Below, piece after piece: positions 20,899 to 29,008 of a stretch of DNA of 64,000 nt. The notes below the pieces were generated by a model, which made no database searches, was not told the DNA's origin, and saw only the letters and a list, made by a program, of their open reading frames with translations. Made by a program: the position numbers and the translations under genes. Numbering within the stretch: position 1 is the stretch's first letter; every line of letters starts with the position of its first letter. This DNA comes from Mycobacterium sp. DL99 (GTDB lineage Bacteria; Actinomycetota; Actinomycetes; Mycobacteriales; Mycobacteriaceae), in assembly GCF_004762045.1 (NCBI RefSeq), contig NZ_SJOM01000007.1, positions 3,833,008 to 3,897,007 of the forward strand. The letters are read 5' to 3'.

Positions 20899-22242
20899 TC
20901 AGCAGTTCCGCAGAAAGTGTTCCAGAACCCCCGCACCGAACTGCAGCGCGTCCACCGGCACCCGCTCGTCGACACCATGGAACAGCGCCGCGAAGTCCAG
21001 TTCCGGCGGCAACCGCAGCGGCGCGAATCCGAAGCATCGAATCCCCAACCGCTGGAACGACTTCGCGTCGGTTCCGCCCGACATCATGTAGGGCACGGTG
21101 CGGGCTTCCGGATCGAGCGCGAGGATCGCCGCGTTCATGGCGTCCACCAGATCACCGTCGAACGTCGTCTCGTAGGACGGCAGATCCCGCTCCCAGCTGC
21201 GGGTTACATCGGGCCCGATCAACTCGTCGACCTCGCGCTCGAAGGCCTCCTTACGGCCCGGCAGCACCCGGCAGTCGATCACGGCCTCCGCCGATGCGGG
21301 AATCACGTTGGCCTTGTAACCGGCATTGAGCATGGTCGGGTTGGCCGTGTCGCGCAGGGTGGCCGACACGATCCGGGCCACGCCGCCGAGTTTGGCGATG
21401 GTGCCGTCCAGGTCCGGCGAATTCACGTCGAAGTCGTAGCCGGTCTCCTCGGCGACCGCCGTGAGGAACTGTTCCACGGCCGGATTGAGGACCAACGGGA
21501 ACTGGTGACGGCCTAGCCGGTCAACAGCACCGGCGATGGCCGTCACGGCGTTGTCGTCGTGCACCATCGAGCCGTGCCCCGCCCGGCCCCGCGCGGTCAG
21601 CCGCATCCACGACAACCCCTTTTCGGCGGTCTCGATCAGGTAGAGCCGACGCTCCCCGCCATCCTTGCGGGGCACGGTCAGGGAGAACCCGCCCACCTCA
21701 CCGATCGCCTCGGTGACGCCGTCGAACAGGTCGGGTCGGTTGTCCACCAGCCAGTTGGCCCCGTACGTGCCGCCGTGCTCCTCGTCGGAGAGAAATGCGA
21801 ACACCAGGTCGCGGGGAGGGACGATGCCGGCCCGTTTGAAATGCCGGGCCACCGCGATGGTCATCCCGACCATGTCCTTCATGTCCACCGCGCCGCGGCC
21901 CCAGACGTAGCCGTCCTTGATCGCACCGGAGAACGGGTGCACGCTCCAATCGGCGGGCTCGGCCGGGACCACGTCGAGGTGCCCGTGGATCATCAGCGCG
22001 CCGCGCGACGGGTCTGCGCCGGGCAGCCGCGCGAAGACATTGCCCCGCCCCGGAGCCCCCGCCTCGACGTATTCAGTCGTGTAGCCGACCTCCCGGAGCC
22101 GGTCGGCTACCCATTCCGCACAGTCTGCTTCAGGCTTCAGGGTGGCCGGATCACCGGTGTTGGAGGTGTCGAATCGGATGAGCGCACTGACGAGATCGAC
22201 TACCTCGTCCGCGCTGGAGTCGGGGACCGTCACAGAGTCCAT
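20899..22242 (-). CDS. M20 family metallopeptidase (Rv2141c, DapE2-like)
   Basis: 447-aa two-zinc hydrolase. Metal ligands: MIHGHLDVVP (His), GRGAVDMKDMVG (bridging Asp), FLSDEEHGG (catalytic Glu and ligand), and the late GGTDAKSFQRLG region. The dimerisation domain lies in the middle (RAGHGSMVHDDNAV). Often labelled dapE2, but a succinyl-diaminopimelate activity is not proved by sequence, and dipeptidase or acylase activity is equally possible. ATG 22242 (MDSVTVPDSS) fits the M. tuberculosis length; GGTGG lies upstream. It diverges from the tRNA-Leu gene. Confidence 0.9.
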   Translation of the reverse strand: MDSVTVPDSSADEVVDLVSALIRFDTSNTGDPATLKPEADCAEWVADRLREVGYTTEYVEAGAPGRGNVFARLPGADPSRGALMIHGHLDVVPAEPADWSVHPFSGAIKDGYVWGRGAVDMKDMVGMTIAVARHFKRAGIVPPRDLVFAFLSDEEHGGTYGANWLVDNRPDLFDGVTEAIGEVGGFSLTVPRKDGGERRLYLIETAEKGLSWMRLTARGRAGHGSMVHDDNAVTAIAGAVDRLGRHQFPLVLNPAVEQFLTAVAEETGYDFDVNSPDLDGTIAKLGGVARIVSATLRDTANPTMLNAGYKANVIPASAEAVIDCRVLPGRKEAFEREVDELIGPDVTRSWERDLPSYETTFDGDLVDAMNAAILALDPEARTVPYMMSGGTDAKSFQRLGIRCFGFAPLRLPPELDFAALFHGVDERVPVDALQFGAGVLEHFLRNC

Positions 22243-22330
22243 TGGTACCACCGATTCCCTCCGGGGCACCGGTTTGGGTCTTCGGCACCCAATCCGTTAG
22301 CCTTAAGCGCCCAGCCCGAGAGGCTGGCGA

Positions 22331-22416
22331 GTCCGAGTGGCGGAATGGCAGACGCGCTAGCTTGAGGTGCTAGTGCCCTATTAACGGGCGTGGGGGTTCA
22401 AGTCCCCCCTCGGACA
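22331..22416 (+). tRNA. tRNA-Leu (anticodon GAG)
   Basis: Class II cloverleaf of 86 nt. Acceptor stem GTCCGAG pairs with CTCGGAC, discriminator A at 22416. Anticodon stem CTAGC/GCTAG encloses loop TTGAGGT, giving GAG at positions 34-36 (reads CUC/CUU). The long variable arm GCCC...GGGC and T arm GGGGGTTCAAGTCCCCC follow. The 3' CCA is not encoded. A strong hairpin terminator follows within a few bases. Known tRNA genes are frequent integration sites, and an accessory region begins here. Confidence 0.97.
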
Positions 22417-22422
22417 CACAAC

Positions 22423-22451
22423 GAAGGCGAGCGAAATGAACGCTCGCCTTC
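22423..22451 (+). terminator. terminator of tRNA-Leu
   Basis: GAAGGCGAGCG (22423-22433) and CGCTCGCCTTC (22441-22451) form a perfect 11-bp stem with a 7-nt loop, followed by ATTTCT. Confidence 0.8.
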
Positions 22452-22468
22452 ATTTCTGAGCCGATGCA

Positions 22469-22498
22469 GTGTGATGAGCGGCGAAGCCGCCATCACAC
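22469..22498 (-). terminator. hairpin at the end of the hydrolase gene
   Basis: GTGTGATG (22469-22476) pairs with CATCACAC (22491-22498), and CGGC/GCCG pair inside around a GAA loop. The hairpin includes the stop codon of the minus-strand hydrolase, so it probably ends the peptidase-hydrolase transcript just short of the tRNA terminator. Confidence 0.65.
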
Positions 22499-23842
22499 CC
22501 GGGCCGGGTTCAACTTCCCAGCGGTGGCTGCAACCCAGGTCAGCTCTTCGTGGAAGATGTCGCTGTGCGCGCCGGACGGGCCGTCATCCTTGGCCACCAC
22601 ACCCGAAGAATCCAGGTTCAGGATCTGCCCGGGCTGGAATGGGTAAATCGCTCCCGTGGCGCCCAGGCTCTGGGTCTGCGACTGGTATGCCCCGTTCGAG
22701 CCCATGGCCCGCCAGCGGAACAACGGATCCTCCACTCCGGCCGCATCGTCGCCCGCAGCGGCCGAGGCCAGCGGATAGAACGTCCCCAATGCCCGGTCAT
22801 GGCTGGAGAAGCAGACCGTCAACGGGCCGTCGATGCGATTGAGCATGCCCGCCAGCTCCCCCGCACCCTTCCGGAACGGCAGCCGCTCGGTGAAGCTGAA
22901 CCGGGAGTACGCGCCCTGCAGCAGGGTCACCGCCTTGACCGGTGAGGGTTGGACATCGGTCATCCCGGCGAGCGCATACGACACCACCCGGGCCCCGAAA
23001 CTGTGTCCCACCAGGTGGATCCGCAGGTCGAGGAAGTCAGCGTGGAGCTGGTCGATGACCGGCCCCAGCCCGCGCCGGCCCACCACGCCGGCGCGGTTCT
23101 TCATCTTCCAGTAGCTGAGCTGGCGCAGCGCCTCCTTGGCCCCTTGCCACAATCGGCCCGCGATATCGCCCAGGCCGGCTGCTCCCCCGCCTTCGTCGTC
23201 GAATTCCACACCGGCAGCCGCCAATTCGTCAGCGAAGGTGGTGAACAGCTTCTCCGGGTCCTGGTCCGGCGCGATCATTCCCGGACCGGCCTCCGGGCTA
23301 TCGGCCTCGCCATCGCTGAACCCGGTCTGGGTGGCGGCGCTGAACGCGCGCAATGCATCGAGCAGTTCCGGCAGGCGTTCGTTGCTCGGCGGGGCGGCCA
23401 ACAGGCCGGCGATGGTGTCCAACTGCTCTTTGCCGTCGGGAAACATGTCCTTGAGGTCGGCCAGTTGAGCCGGATCGATCGTCACCGGTCCGGCCGGTAC
23501 CTCCACGTCGTCGCCCAGCGCGGCCGCACCCCCGGCGTCGCGCGCCGCCGGCCCGGGGAAATCGGGGATCGGCTCGTCACGCCACAGCTCGGACGGCCAC
23601 CGCAGCCCGACGAACCCGACTGTGTGAGCCGGATCGAGTTGCGGAGCCAATAGCCCGAACCATCGGTTGTACAGTGACGTCGCTGCCGCTTCGTCGTTGT
23701 TCCAGCCGTGGGAGAAGATGATCAGATCGGTCAACCCCGCCGCACCGATCCGGGTCTTCAGATCGGCCAGGACGTCCGGATCCGGGTCGCCGTCGGCGTC
23801 GAACACCAGTCGCCAGATCCGTTCTGCCACATCGTTGGTCAT
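22493..23842 (-). CDS. alpha/beta hydrolase-like protein of a peptidase-linked pair
   Basis: 449-aa predicted serine hydrolase without signal peptide. Visible are an N-terminal strand with LIIFSHGWNND (oxyanion HG motif), a long divergent insertion (about residues 90-240) rich in Asp, Gly and Ala, the nucleophile elbow LVGHSFGARVVSYAL, and a late candidate His in PSGAHSDIFHEE. The insertion and the late elbow are unusual for simple esterases and recall large lipase-like proteins of unknown role. ATG preceded by AAAGGAA. It follows the subtilase gene by 15 bases on the same strand, so the two form an operon and probably act together. Function unknown. Confidence 0.75.
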   Translation of the reverse strand: MTNDVAERIWRLVFDADGDPDPDVLADLKTRIGAAGLTDLIIFSHGWNNDEAAATSLYNRWFGLLAPQLDPAHTVGFVGLRWPSELWRDEPIPDFPGPAARDAGGAAALGDDVEVPAGPVTIDPAQLADLKDMFPDGKEQLDTIAGLLAAPPSNERLPELLDALRAFSAATQTGFSDGEADSPEAGPGMIAPDQDPEKLFTTFADELAAAGVEFDDEGGGAAGLGDIAGRLWQGAKEALRQLSYWKMKNRAGVVGRRGLGPVIDQLHADFLDLRIHLVGHSFGARVVSYALAGMTDVQPSPVKAVTLLQGAYSRFSFTERLPFRKGAGELAGMLNRIDGPLTVCFSSHDRALGTFYPLASAAAGDDAAGVEDPLFRWRAMGSNGAYQSQTQSLGATGAIYPFQPGQILNLDSSGVVAKDDGPSGAHSDIFHEELTWVAATAGKLNPARV

Positions 23843-23857
23843 CGGATTCCTTTCAGG

Positions 23858-25696
23858 TCAAACGGATTGCATAGCACGCATCAGGTCCACCATGCCGCTG
23901 CCCTGGAACGCCGGGTCGCGGTTCAGCGTGATGGCCGAGTCGACGAAGATGCGTTTGATCGCCTCCGGCTCACTGACGAATTCGCGTTGGACCGAAAGGA
24001 ACGCCGCGATCGCGCCGGACACATGCGGCGCCGCCATGCTGGTGCCGCTCTCCTCGACATACACCGGGACGTCGGGTCCGACGTCGATCTGATTGGTCAC
24101 GGCGTCCCGGAAGCTTCCGGCCGCTGCCGAGGTGATGCGCTCGCCGGGTGCGACGAGGTCGGGTTTGCGCCGCCCGTCCCCGGTGGGGCCGCGGGAGGAG
24201 AAGTACGAGACGCCGAAGGTGTGCGGCGAACTCCGGTGTGTGGAGCCGACTGTGATCGCGCTCTCGGTGTTACCCGGATCGTTGATCGTCATGTCGGCGG
24301 TGAACTTCACCGAATCCTTGCTGAACGCCGTATTCAGTGACACGTAGCCGGAATTGCCCGCGGCCACGACCACCACCACTCCCGAGCGCACGGTCTTGTC
24401 GACCTCGATGCACATCGGGCTCTGCCCGCAGGCATACCACTCGGCGTCGAACTCGTAGCCGAGACTGAGATTCACGCCATGTATCCGGGGCACCCGCTCG
24501 CTGCCGGCGTTGAGCTTCCGGACGTAGGCCAGGGCCTGCATCACCCGGCTCACCCGCGACGCGTCATCGCCGGGCCCGAGCACCTTGAGGCTCACCAGCT
24601 TGGCCTTCGGCGCCATACCCGCCAGCCGCGACGGATCGGCCACCGTGCGCGGCGCGGTGATCGGATCACCGCCGAACTCGGGGTCGTTGAGCCGCTTCTC
24701 GACCACCACGATGTCCTCGGGCTTACGGTCCACCAAACCACCGGCGATGATCCCGGCCACGTGCGTGCCGTGTCCGTCGGTGTCGGTCAGCGGGGCGTTG
24801 CCGCCGGTGAAGTCTTGGTGCAGATCGGCCACCGCGGGATCACTCAGGTTGTGGTACGCCGCGAAGTGGGCGTGTTTCTCATCGATACCGGAATCGACCA
24901 CCGCCCAGACGATTCCCTCACCGAAGCTGTCGAACGATCGCTGAGCGGCGATGGCTTTGATGGTGGTCGAGGAGGCATCGATCTGCGGGTGCACTTCGAA
25001 GTCCGGCCAGATCCGGTAGACCGCGCGCTGCGGCCAGACCTGCGGGACGGCATCGGCCGACACGATCGACTTGATCTGGTCGGACGTGAGATCCCCGGCC
25101 ATGAACTGATCGGCCAGCGGCACGGGCATCCCCGCCCCGCCGACCAGCTTCCAGAGCCCCTCTACCCTTTCGATCGCGGCGGCCACCGACGGCTGGAAAG
25201 TCAAGTTGAGCTCGATCATGATCGGTATCGGGGTGTCGTTGCTCTCCCGCGCCATCGCCGTGCGCAGCGGCGGTGTCACGACGCCGGCCAGAACCGGGTC
25301 GCGTTTGGGGGGTTCGGGAGTCCCGACCTGTGGCGCGGGGGCGCGTTCGTCCGAAGGAGCCGCGGCCCGCACCGCCGGCCCGGGTACAGCCTCGGCCCGT
25401 TCGCGGGCATCGGCTACGGCTCCTCGACCGGCTTCGGTCAATTGCACCGCCGCGCTTTTCCCTGCCTTGGGCGCGATCAGCTTCCGCCTCCGCAGTGCCG
25501 CGACGGCATCATGAACACGGTTGTGCCAGTATGGTTTGACGTTCTCATACTGTCGGTCACGCTCGGTGAATCTCGAAGCGAATTTGGCGGCGACCGTCTC
25601 GGTCAACAACGGCATGTCCGCGGTGGTGCCGGACGCCTCCAGATCTCCCAGCGCACTGAGCACCCGATCTGCCCAGATTTCCCCCGTTGAACTCAC
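23858..25696 (-). CDS. S8 (subtilisin) peptidase with N-terminal Mrr-N-like winged helix
   Basis: 612-aa protein from GTG 25696, which has GAGGAG four bases upstream; frames to 25726 are also open. Residues about 1-90 (EIWADRVLSALGD, NRVHDAVAALRRRKLI, VQLTEAGRGA) look like the Mrr N-terminal winged helix of restriction systems. The subtilase domain follows after a linker: Asp in AVVDSGIDEKH, His in DTDGHGTHVAGII, oxyanion Asn in VVAAGNSGY, Ser in EESGTSMAAPHVSGA. There is no signal peptide, so it should act in the cytosol, unlike mycosins. The downstream hydrolase is 15 bp away. Substrate unknown; a defence or protein quality-control role is speculation. Confidence 0.85.
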   Translation of the reverse strand: MSSTGEIWADRVLSALGDLEASGTTADMPLLTETVAAKFASRFTERDRQYENVKPYWHNRVHDAVAALRRRKLIAPKAGKSAAVQLTEAGRGAVADARERAEAVPGPAVRAAAPSDERAPAPQVGTPEPPKRDPVLAGVVTPPLRTAMARESNDTPIPIMIELNLTFQPSVAAAIERVEGLWKLVGGAGMPVPLADQFMAGDLTSDQIKSIVSADAVPQVWPQRAVYRIWPDFEVHPQIDASSTTIKAIAAQRSFDSFGEGIVWAVVDSGIDEKHAHFAAYHNLSDPAVADLHQDFTGGNAPLTDTDGHGTHVAGIIAGGLVDRKPEDIVVVEKRLNDPEFGGDPITAPRTVADPSRLAGMAPKAKLVSLKVLGPGDDASRVSRVMQALAYVRKLNAGSERVPRIHGVNLSLGYEFDAEWYACGQSPMCIEVDKTVRSGVVVVVAAGNSGYVSLNTAFSKDSVKFTADMTINDPGNTESAITVGSTHRSSPHTFGVSYFSSRGPTGDGRRKPDLVAPGERITSAAAGSFRDAVTNQIDVGPDVPVYVEESGTSMAAPHVSGAIAAFLSVQREFVSEPEAIKRIFVDSAITLNRDPAFQGSGMVDLMRAMQSV

Positions 25697-25782
25697 CGCG
25701 CTCCTCGGCATACTCAGCCACCCCAAGTTTTCCTGCGTCGATTGATCGTCGCTCAGCCGAGCCGCACATACACGCGTATTCG

Positions 25783-25835
25783 ACTACTCGAAACGCACAC
25801 CGATCAGCAAGGTCGGATCGAGTAGCCCACTACTC
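25783..25835. promoter_or_regulatory. operator-like repeats in a divergent promoter region
   Basis: GAGTAG (25820-25825) and CTACTC (25830-25835) form a perfect inverted repeat with a 4-base spacer; a further ACTACTC half-site lies at 25783-25789, 46 bases before its second copy. The region 25697-25908 separates the subtilase and peroxidase operons, so this is a reasonable protein-binding site. The binding protein is unknown; the LuxR-type regulator encoded at 29009 is one candidate. Confidence 0.4.
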
Positions 25836-25908
25836 ATGTCATTCCTGTCCCGGTGAACAACAATCGTGTTTCGGGAGGCAGCACATCCTCACCGGAGGGA
25901 AACAACGA

Positions 25909-27771
25909 ATGGTGACCACGGCGAGACAGGCTCCTGCGTTCATCGCCGCGGTCTGGTCCCGGTCCCGATCGGTGACGGTCACACTCGCGGCACGGATCGC
26001 TCAGGGCATCGACCAGTCGGTGGGCTGGGCACGCCTTCCCAAGATCGTCGGTCTGGCCGTACTGATCGGACTGCGGCACCAGCTGCGGGCGTCGAATCTG
26101 TATGCCGCCGAACCTGCCCCGATCCCACCGAGCGGACCCGTCGACATCGGCAATTACCTGGGCGCCCGCACCCGCGACGGTTCCTACAACGACCTCAGCG
26201 ACCCGAGGATGGGTGCGGTGGGTTGCCGGTTCGGCCGGAACGTCCCACCCGAATACTCCTATCCGGAATCCGCCCAGCAACTGCTCGAACCCAACCCGCG
26301 GCTGATCAGCCGCACCCTGCTGACCCGCGACAGTTTTCAGCCCGCGACCACACTGAATCTCCTGGCCGCGGCGTGGATTCAGTTCGAGGTCCACGACTGG
26401 TTCGCCCACGGCTCGGTCCCCACCCAGCCCTGGGTGGTGCCGTTGCACGACGACGACCCGTGGCCCCAGCGACCGATGCGGGTCGAACGCACGCCGCCCG
26501 ATCCCCACCCCAGTCCCGTCGGGCCGCCAACCTTCGTCACGCAGGAGTCGCATTGGTGGGACGCCTCCCAGATCTACGGGACCACACCGGCATTCGCCCG
26601 TGCCCTGCGCGCACCCGATAAGGGCAAGCTGCGTATCGACGACGCGGGTCTGCCGCCGCCCGAGGTCGAGGCGACGGCCGACCTGACCGGCACCGCGGGA
26701 AACTTCTGGGTGGGCCTGGCCCTGCTGCACTCGCTGTTCATGCGCGAGCACAACGCCATCTGCGACCACCTGGCCCAGGCGTACCCCTATCTCACCGGCC
26801 AACAGCTCTACGACAAGGCCCGCCTGGTCAATTCCGCATTGATGGCCAAGATCCACACCGTGGACTGGACGCCGGCCATCATCGCGCACCCGACGACGGT
26901 GACGGCCATGCGCGTCAACTGGTTCGGGCTGCTGGGCGAGCGGTTGGGCCGCCGGTTCCGACACAGCATCGGTCGGATCAGCATCAGTCCGCTGCTGCAC
27001 GGCATCCCCGGCTCACCCACCACACATCACGGCGTGCCGTATTCGTTGACCGAGGAGTTCGTCGCGGTGTACCGGATGCACCCGCTGATCCCTGACGAGT
27101 TCACCTTCCGCTCGCTGGCCGACGACCACGTCACCGCTCAGCACGAGCTTCCTGAACTGTCGGTGCTCAATGTGCGTGCCCGGCTGTCCGAAAGCCCGAT
27201 GGCCGACCTGTTCTACTCCTTCGGTCGCGCCCACCCCGGGGCGTTGTCGCTGCACAACTTCCCGCGGCACCTGCAGCATATGCATCGCGTCGACGGCACC
27301 CTGATGGATCTGGCCACGATCGACCTGATCCGGTCCCGGGAACGAGGTGTGCCGCGCTACAACCAGTTCCGGGAGTTGTTCCGGCTCAGGCCGGTGAAGA
27401 CTTTCGAGGAGCTGACCGGTGAGACGGTGCTGGCCGCCGAGCTGCGCGAGGTCTACGACGACGACGTGGACCTCGTCGACCTGATGATCGGCCTCTACGC
27501 CGAGCCCAAACCGCCCGGATTCGGCTTCAGCGACACCGCGTTCCGGGTGTTCATCCTGATGGCCACCCGTCGGCTGGAAAGCGACCGCTTCTTCACCACC
27601 GACTTCCGTGACGAGACCTACACCGTCGCCGGCATGAACTGGGTGCGGGACAACGACATGCGCTCGGTGTTGTTGCGCCACTTTCCCGAACTATCCCCGG
27701 CCCTGGCCGGGGTCGCCAACCCGTTCGCCCCCTGGAACCCCGTCTCCCCCACCAGAAAGGCATCCGCATGA
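25909..27771 (+). CDS. haem peroxidase of the fatty-acid alpha-dioxygenase type
   Basis: 620-aa member of the animal haem-peroxidase/cyclooxygenase superfamily, closest in pattern to plant and bacterial alpha-dioxygenases that add O2 at C2 of fatty acids. Visible: distal-His region IQFEVHDWFAHG, WWDASQIYG, LLHSLFMREHN, LVNSALMAKIHTVDWTPAI, the proximal-His segment EEFVAVYRMHPLIPDEF, LHNFPRHLQ and the family signature RERGVPRYNQFRELF. The N-terminal 50 residues are basic and hydrophobic and could attach to membranes. ATG 25909 follows GGAGG by about ten bases. It overlaps the catalase-like gene (ATGA). Fatty-acid oxygenation is inferred from motifs and from the partner gene. Confidence 0.82.
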   Translation: MVTTARQAPAFIAAVWSRSRSVTVTLAARIAQGIDQSVGWARLPKIVGLAVLIGLRHQLRASNLYAAEPAPIPPSGPVDIGNYLGARTRDGSYNDLSDPRMGAVGCRFGRNVPPEYSYPESAQQLLEPNPRLISRTLLTRDSFQPATTLNLLAAAWIQFEVHDWFAHGSVPTQPWVVPLHDDDPWPQRPMRVERTPPDPHPSPVGPPTFVTQESHWWDASQIYGTTPAFARALRAPDKGKLRIDDAGLPPPEVEATADLTGTAGNFWVGLALLHSLFMREHNAICDHLAQAYPYLTGQQLYDKARLVNSALMAKIHTVDWTPAIIAHPTTVTAMRVNWFGLLGERLGRRFRHSIGRISISPLLHGIPGSPTTHHGVPYSLTEEFVAVYRMHPLIPDEFTFRSLADDHVTAQHELPELSVLNVRARLSESPMADLFYSFGRAHPGALSLHNFPRHLQHMHRVDGTLMDLATIDLIRSRERGVPRYNQFRELFRLRPVKTFEELTGETVLAAELREVYDDDVDLVDLMIGLYAEPKPPGFGFSDTAFRVFILMATRRLESDRFFTTDFRDETYTVAGMNWVRDNDMRSVLLRHFPELSPALAGVANPFAPWNPVSPTRKASA

Positions 27772-28886
27772 CCGAAGCCATGGCCCCCGCCGACGTACGT
27801 CGCCTCGCAGAGAGCCTCGACCCGGTTCGCTACCGCGACAGTCTCGAGCAACCCAAGGCCGGCGAAGCCAAGGACATCGAGAAGATCATCAAGGCCTTGC
27901 ACAAGAACAACGAACGGGCGTACAAGAAGTTCAAGCACGGGCTGCGGGACGCGCATGCCAAGAGTCACGCCATCCTGCGCGGCGAGCTCATCGTCAATCC
28001 GGATCTGCCGGAGGTGCTCGCCCAGGGAATTTTCGCCGAAGCGCGCAGCTTCCCGGTGATCGCCCGCATCTCAACCACCTCGGGGGTACTGCGCAGCGAC
28101 AAGAACCGCGGCGTGCGCGGACTCGGCATCAAAGCCATCGGCGTGCACGGCGAGCGCGCGATGGGCGATGCACCGAATGTCACGCAGGACTTCGTGCTCG
28201 TCACCCACGAGGAATTCCTGTTCGCCGATGCCCATGCCTACCGGACGCTGGGGATGCTGAGCGCCACCTTGCTGGCCCGGTTGTCCGACGGCGCGCTGTG
28301 GGCAGGCAGTGAACTGCTCGGCGCGCTCCAGAAGATCGGGCTGCCGATACCGCCCAATCTGGCCGTGTTCGTCGCGCCCAACCGTCCGATCCTGGGCGAG
28401 ACGTTCTACTCCTCCGCCCCGATCCGCTATGGCGACTATGTGGCGCGATTCAAATACGAACCCACCTCACCGGAGGTGAAAGCGCTTGCCGACCAGACCC
28501 TTCCGCGTAATCCCGGCCAGGATGAGCACCGCGATCTGATCATGGCGTTCTTCGAAAAGCACTCCGCGGAATACACATTCAGCGTGCAGCTGTGCCTCGA
28601 CACCAAGGAGATGCCGATCGAGGACGCCACGAAGCCCTGGAAATCCCCGTACCTACCGGTCGCCAAGGTGGTGTTCCCCGAGCAGAACCCCTACAGCGCA
28701 TTGCGCCGCGCGTACGGCGACGACGTGCTGTCCTTCAACTCGTGGCGCGGCCTCGAGGCACACCGGCCTCTGGGATCCATCAATCGGTTGAAGCGCAAGG
28801 TGTACGAGGCATCGAGCGACTTCCGGCACCAGATGAATCACATCGACCGGCACGAGCCGGCCAACATTGCCGAACTTCCGGATTGA
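27768..28886 (+). CDS. catalase-related fatty-acid hydroperoxide enzyme (MAP2744c-like)
   Basis: 372-aa haem protein with a minimal catalase fold, shorter than true catalases (about 480 aa). AHAKSHAILRGELIV, PVIARISTTSGVLRSDKNRGVRGLGIK and NVTQDFVLVTHEEF correspond to the substrate-side core; the proximal Tyr-type region lies toward the C-terminus (PLGSINRLKRKVYEASSDFR with RxxxY). It resembles the structurally known catalase-related peroxidase of M. avium subsp. paratuberculosis, which acts on fatty-acid hydroperoxides and is kin to coral allene oxide synthase. Start codon overlaps the alpha-dioxygenase stop, so product hand-over between the two enzymes is likely. Confidence 0.82.
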   Translation: MTEAMAPADVRRLAESLDPVRYRDSLEQPKAGEAKDIEKIIKALHKNNERAYKKFKHGLRDAHAKSHAILRGELIVNPDLPEVLAQGIFAEARSFPVIARISTTSGVLRSDKNRGVRGLGIKAIGVHGERAMGDAPNVTQDFVLVTHEEFLFADAHAYRTLGMLSATLLARLSDGALWAGSELLGALQKIGLPIPPNLAVFVAPNRPILGETFYSSAPIRYGDYVARFKYEPTSPEVKALADQTLPRNPGQDEHRDLIMAFFEKHSAEYTFSVQLCLDTKEMPIEDATKPWKSPYLPVAKVVFPEQNPYSALRRAYGDDVLSFNSWRGLEAHRPLGSINRLKRKVYEASSDFRHQMNHIDRHEPANIAELPD

Positions 28887-29008
28887 CCCTCAGCGAACGG
28901 GAAATGCTTGCAATGGGAAGAACATTCGCCTCCACCGCCGACACACACCGCCCCGTCGACCCCTTGTTCGGCAGCGATCCGGCCCCGGTACCCCTAGACT
29001 CAGGATTC

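Noticed and set aside
22331..22416. tRNA-Leu as a prophage or island attachment site
   Set aside because: No repeat of the tRNA 3' end, integrase or phage gene was seen in the window.
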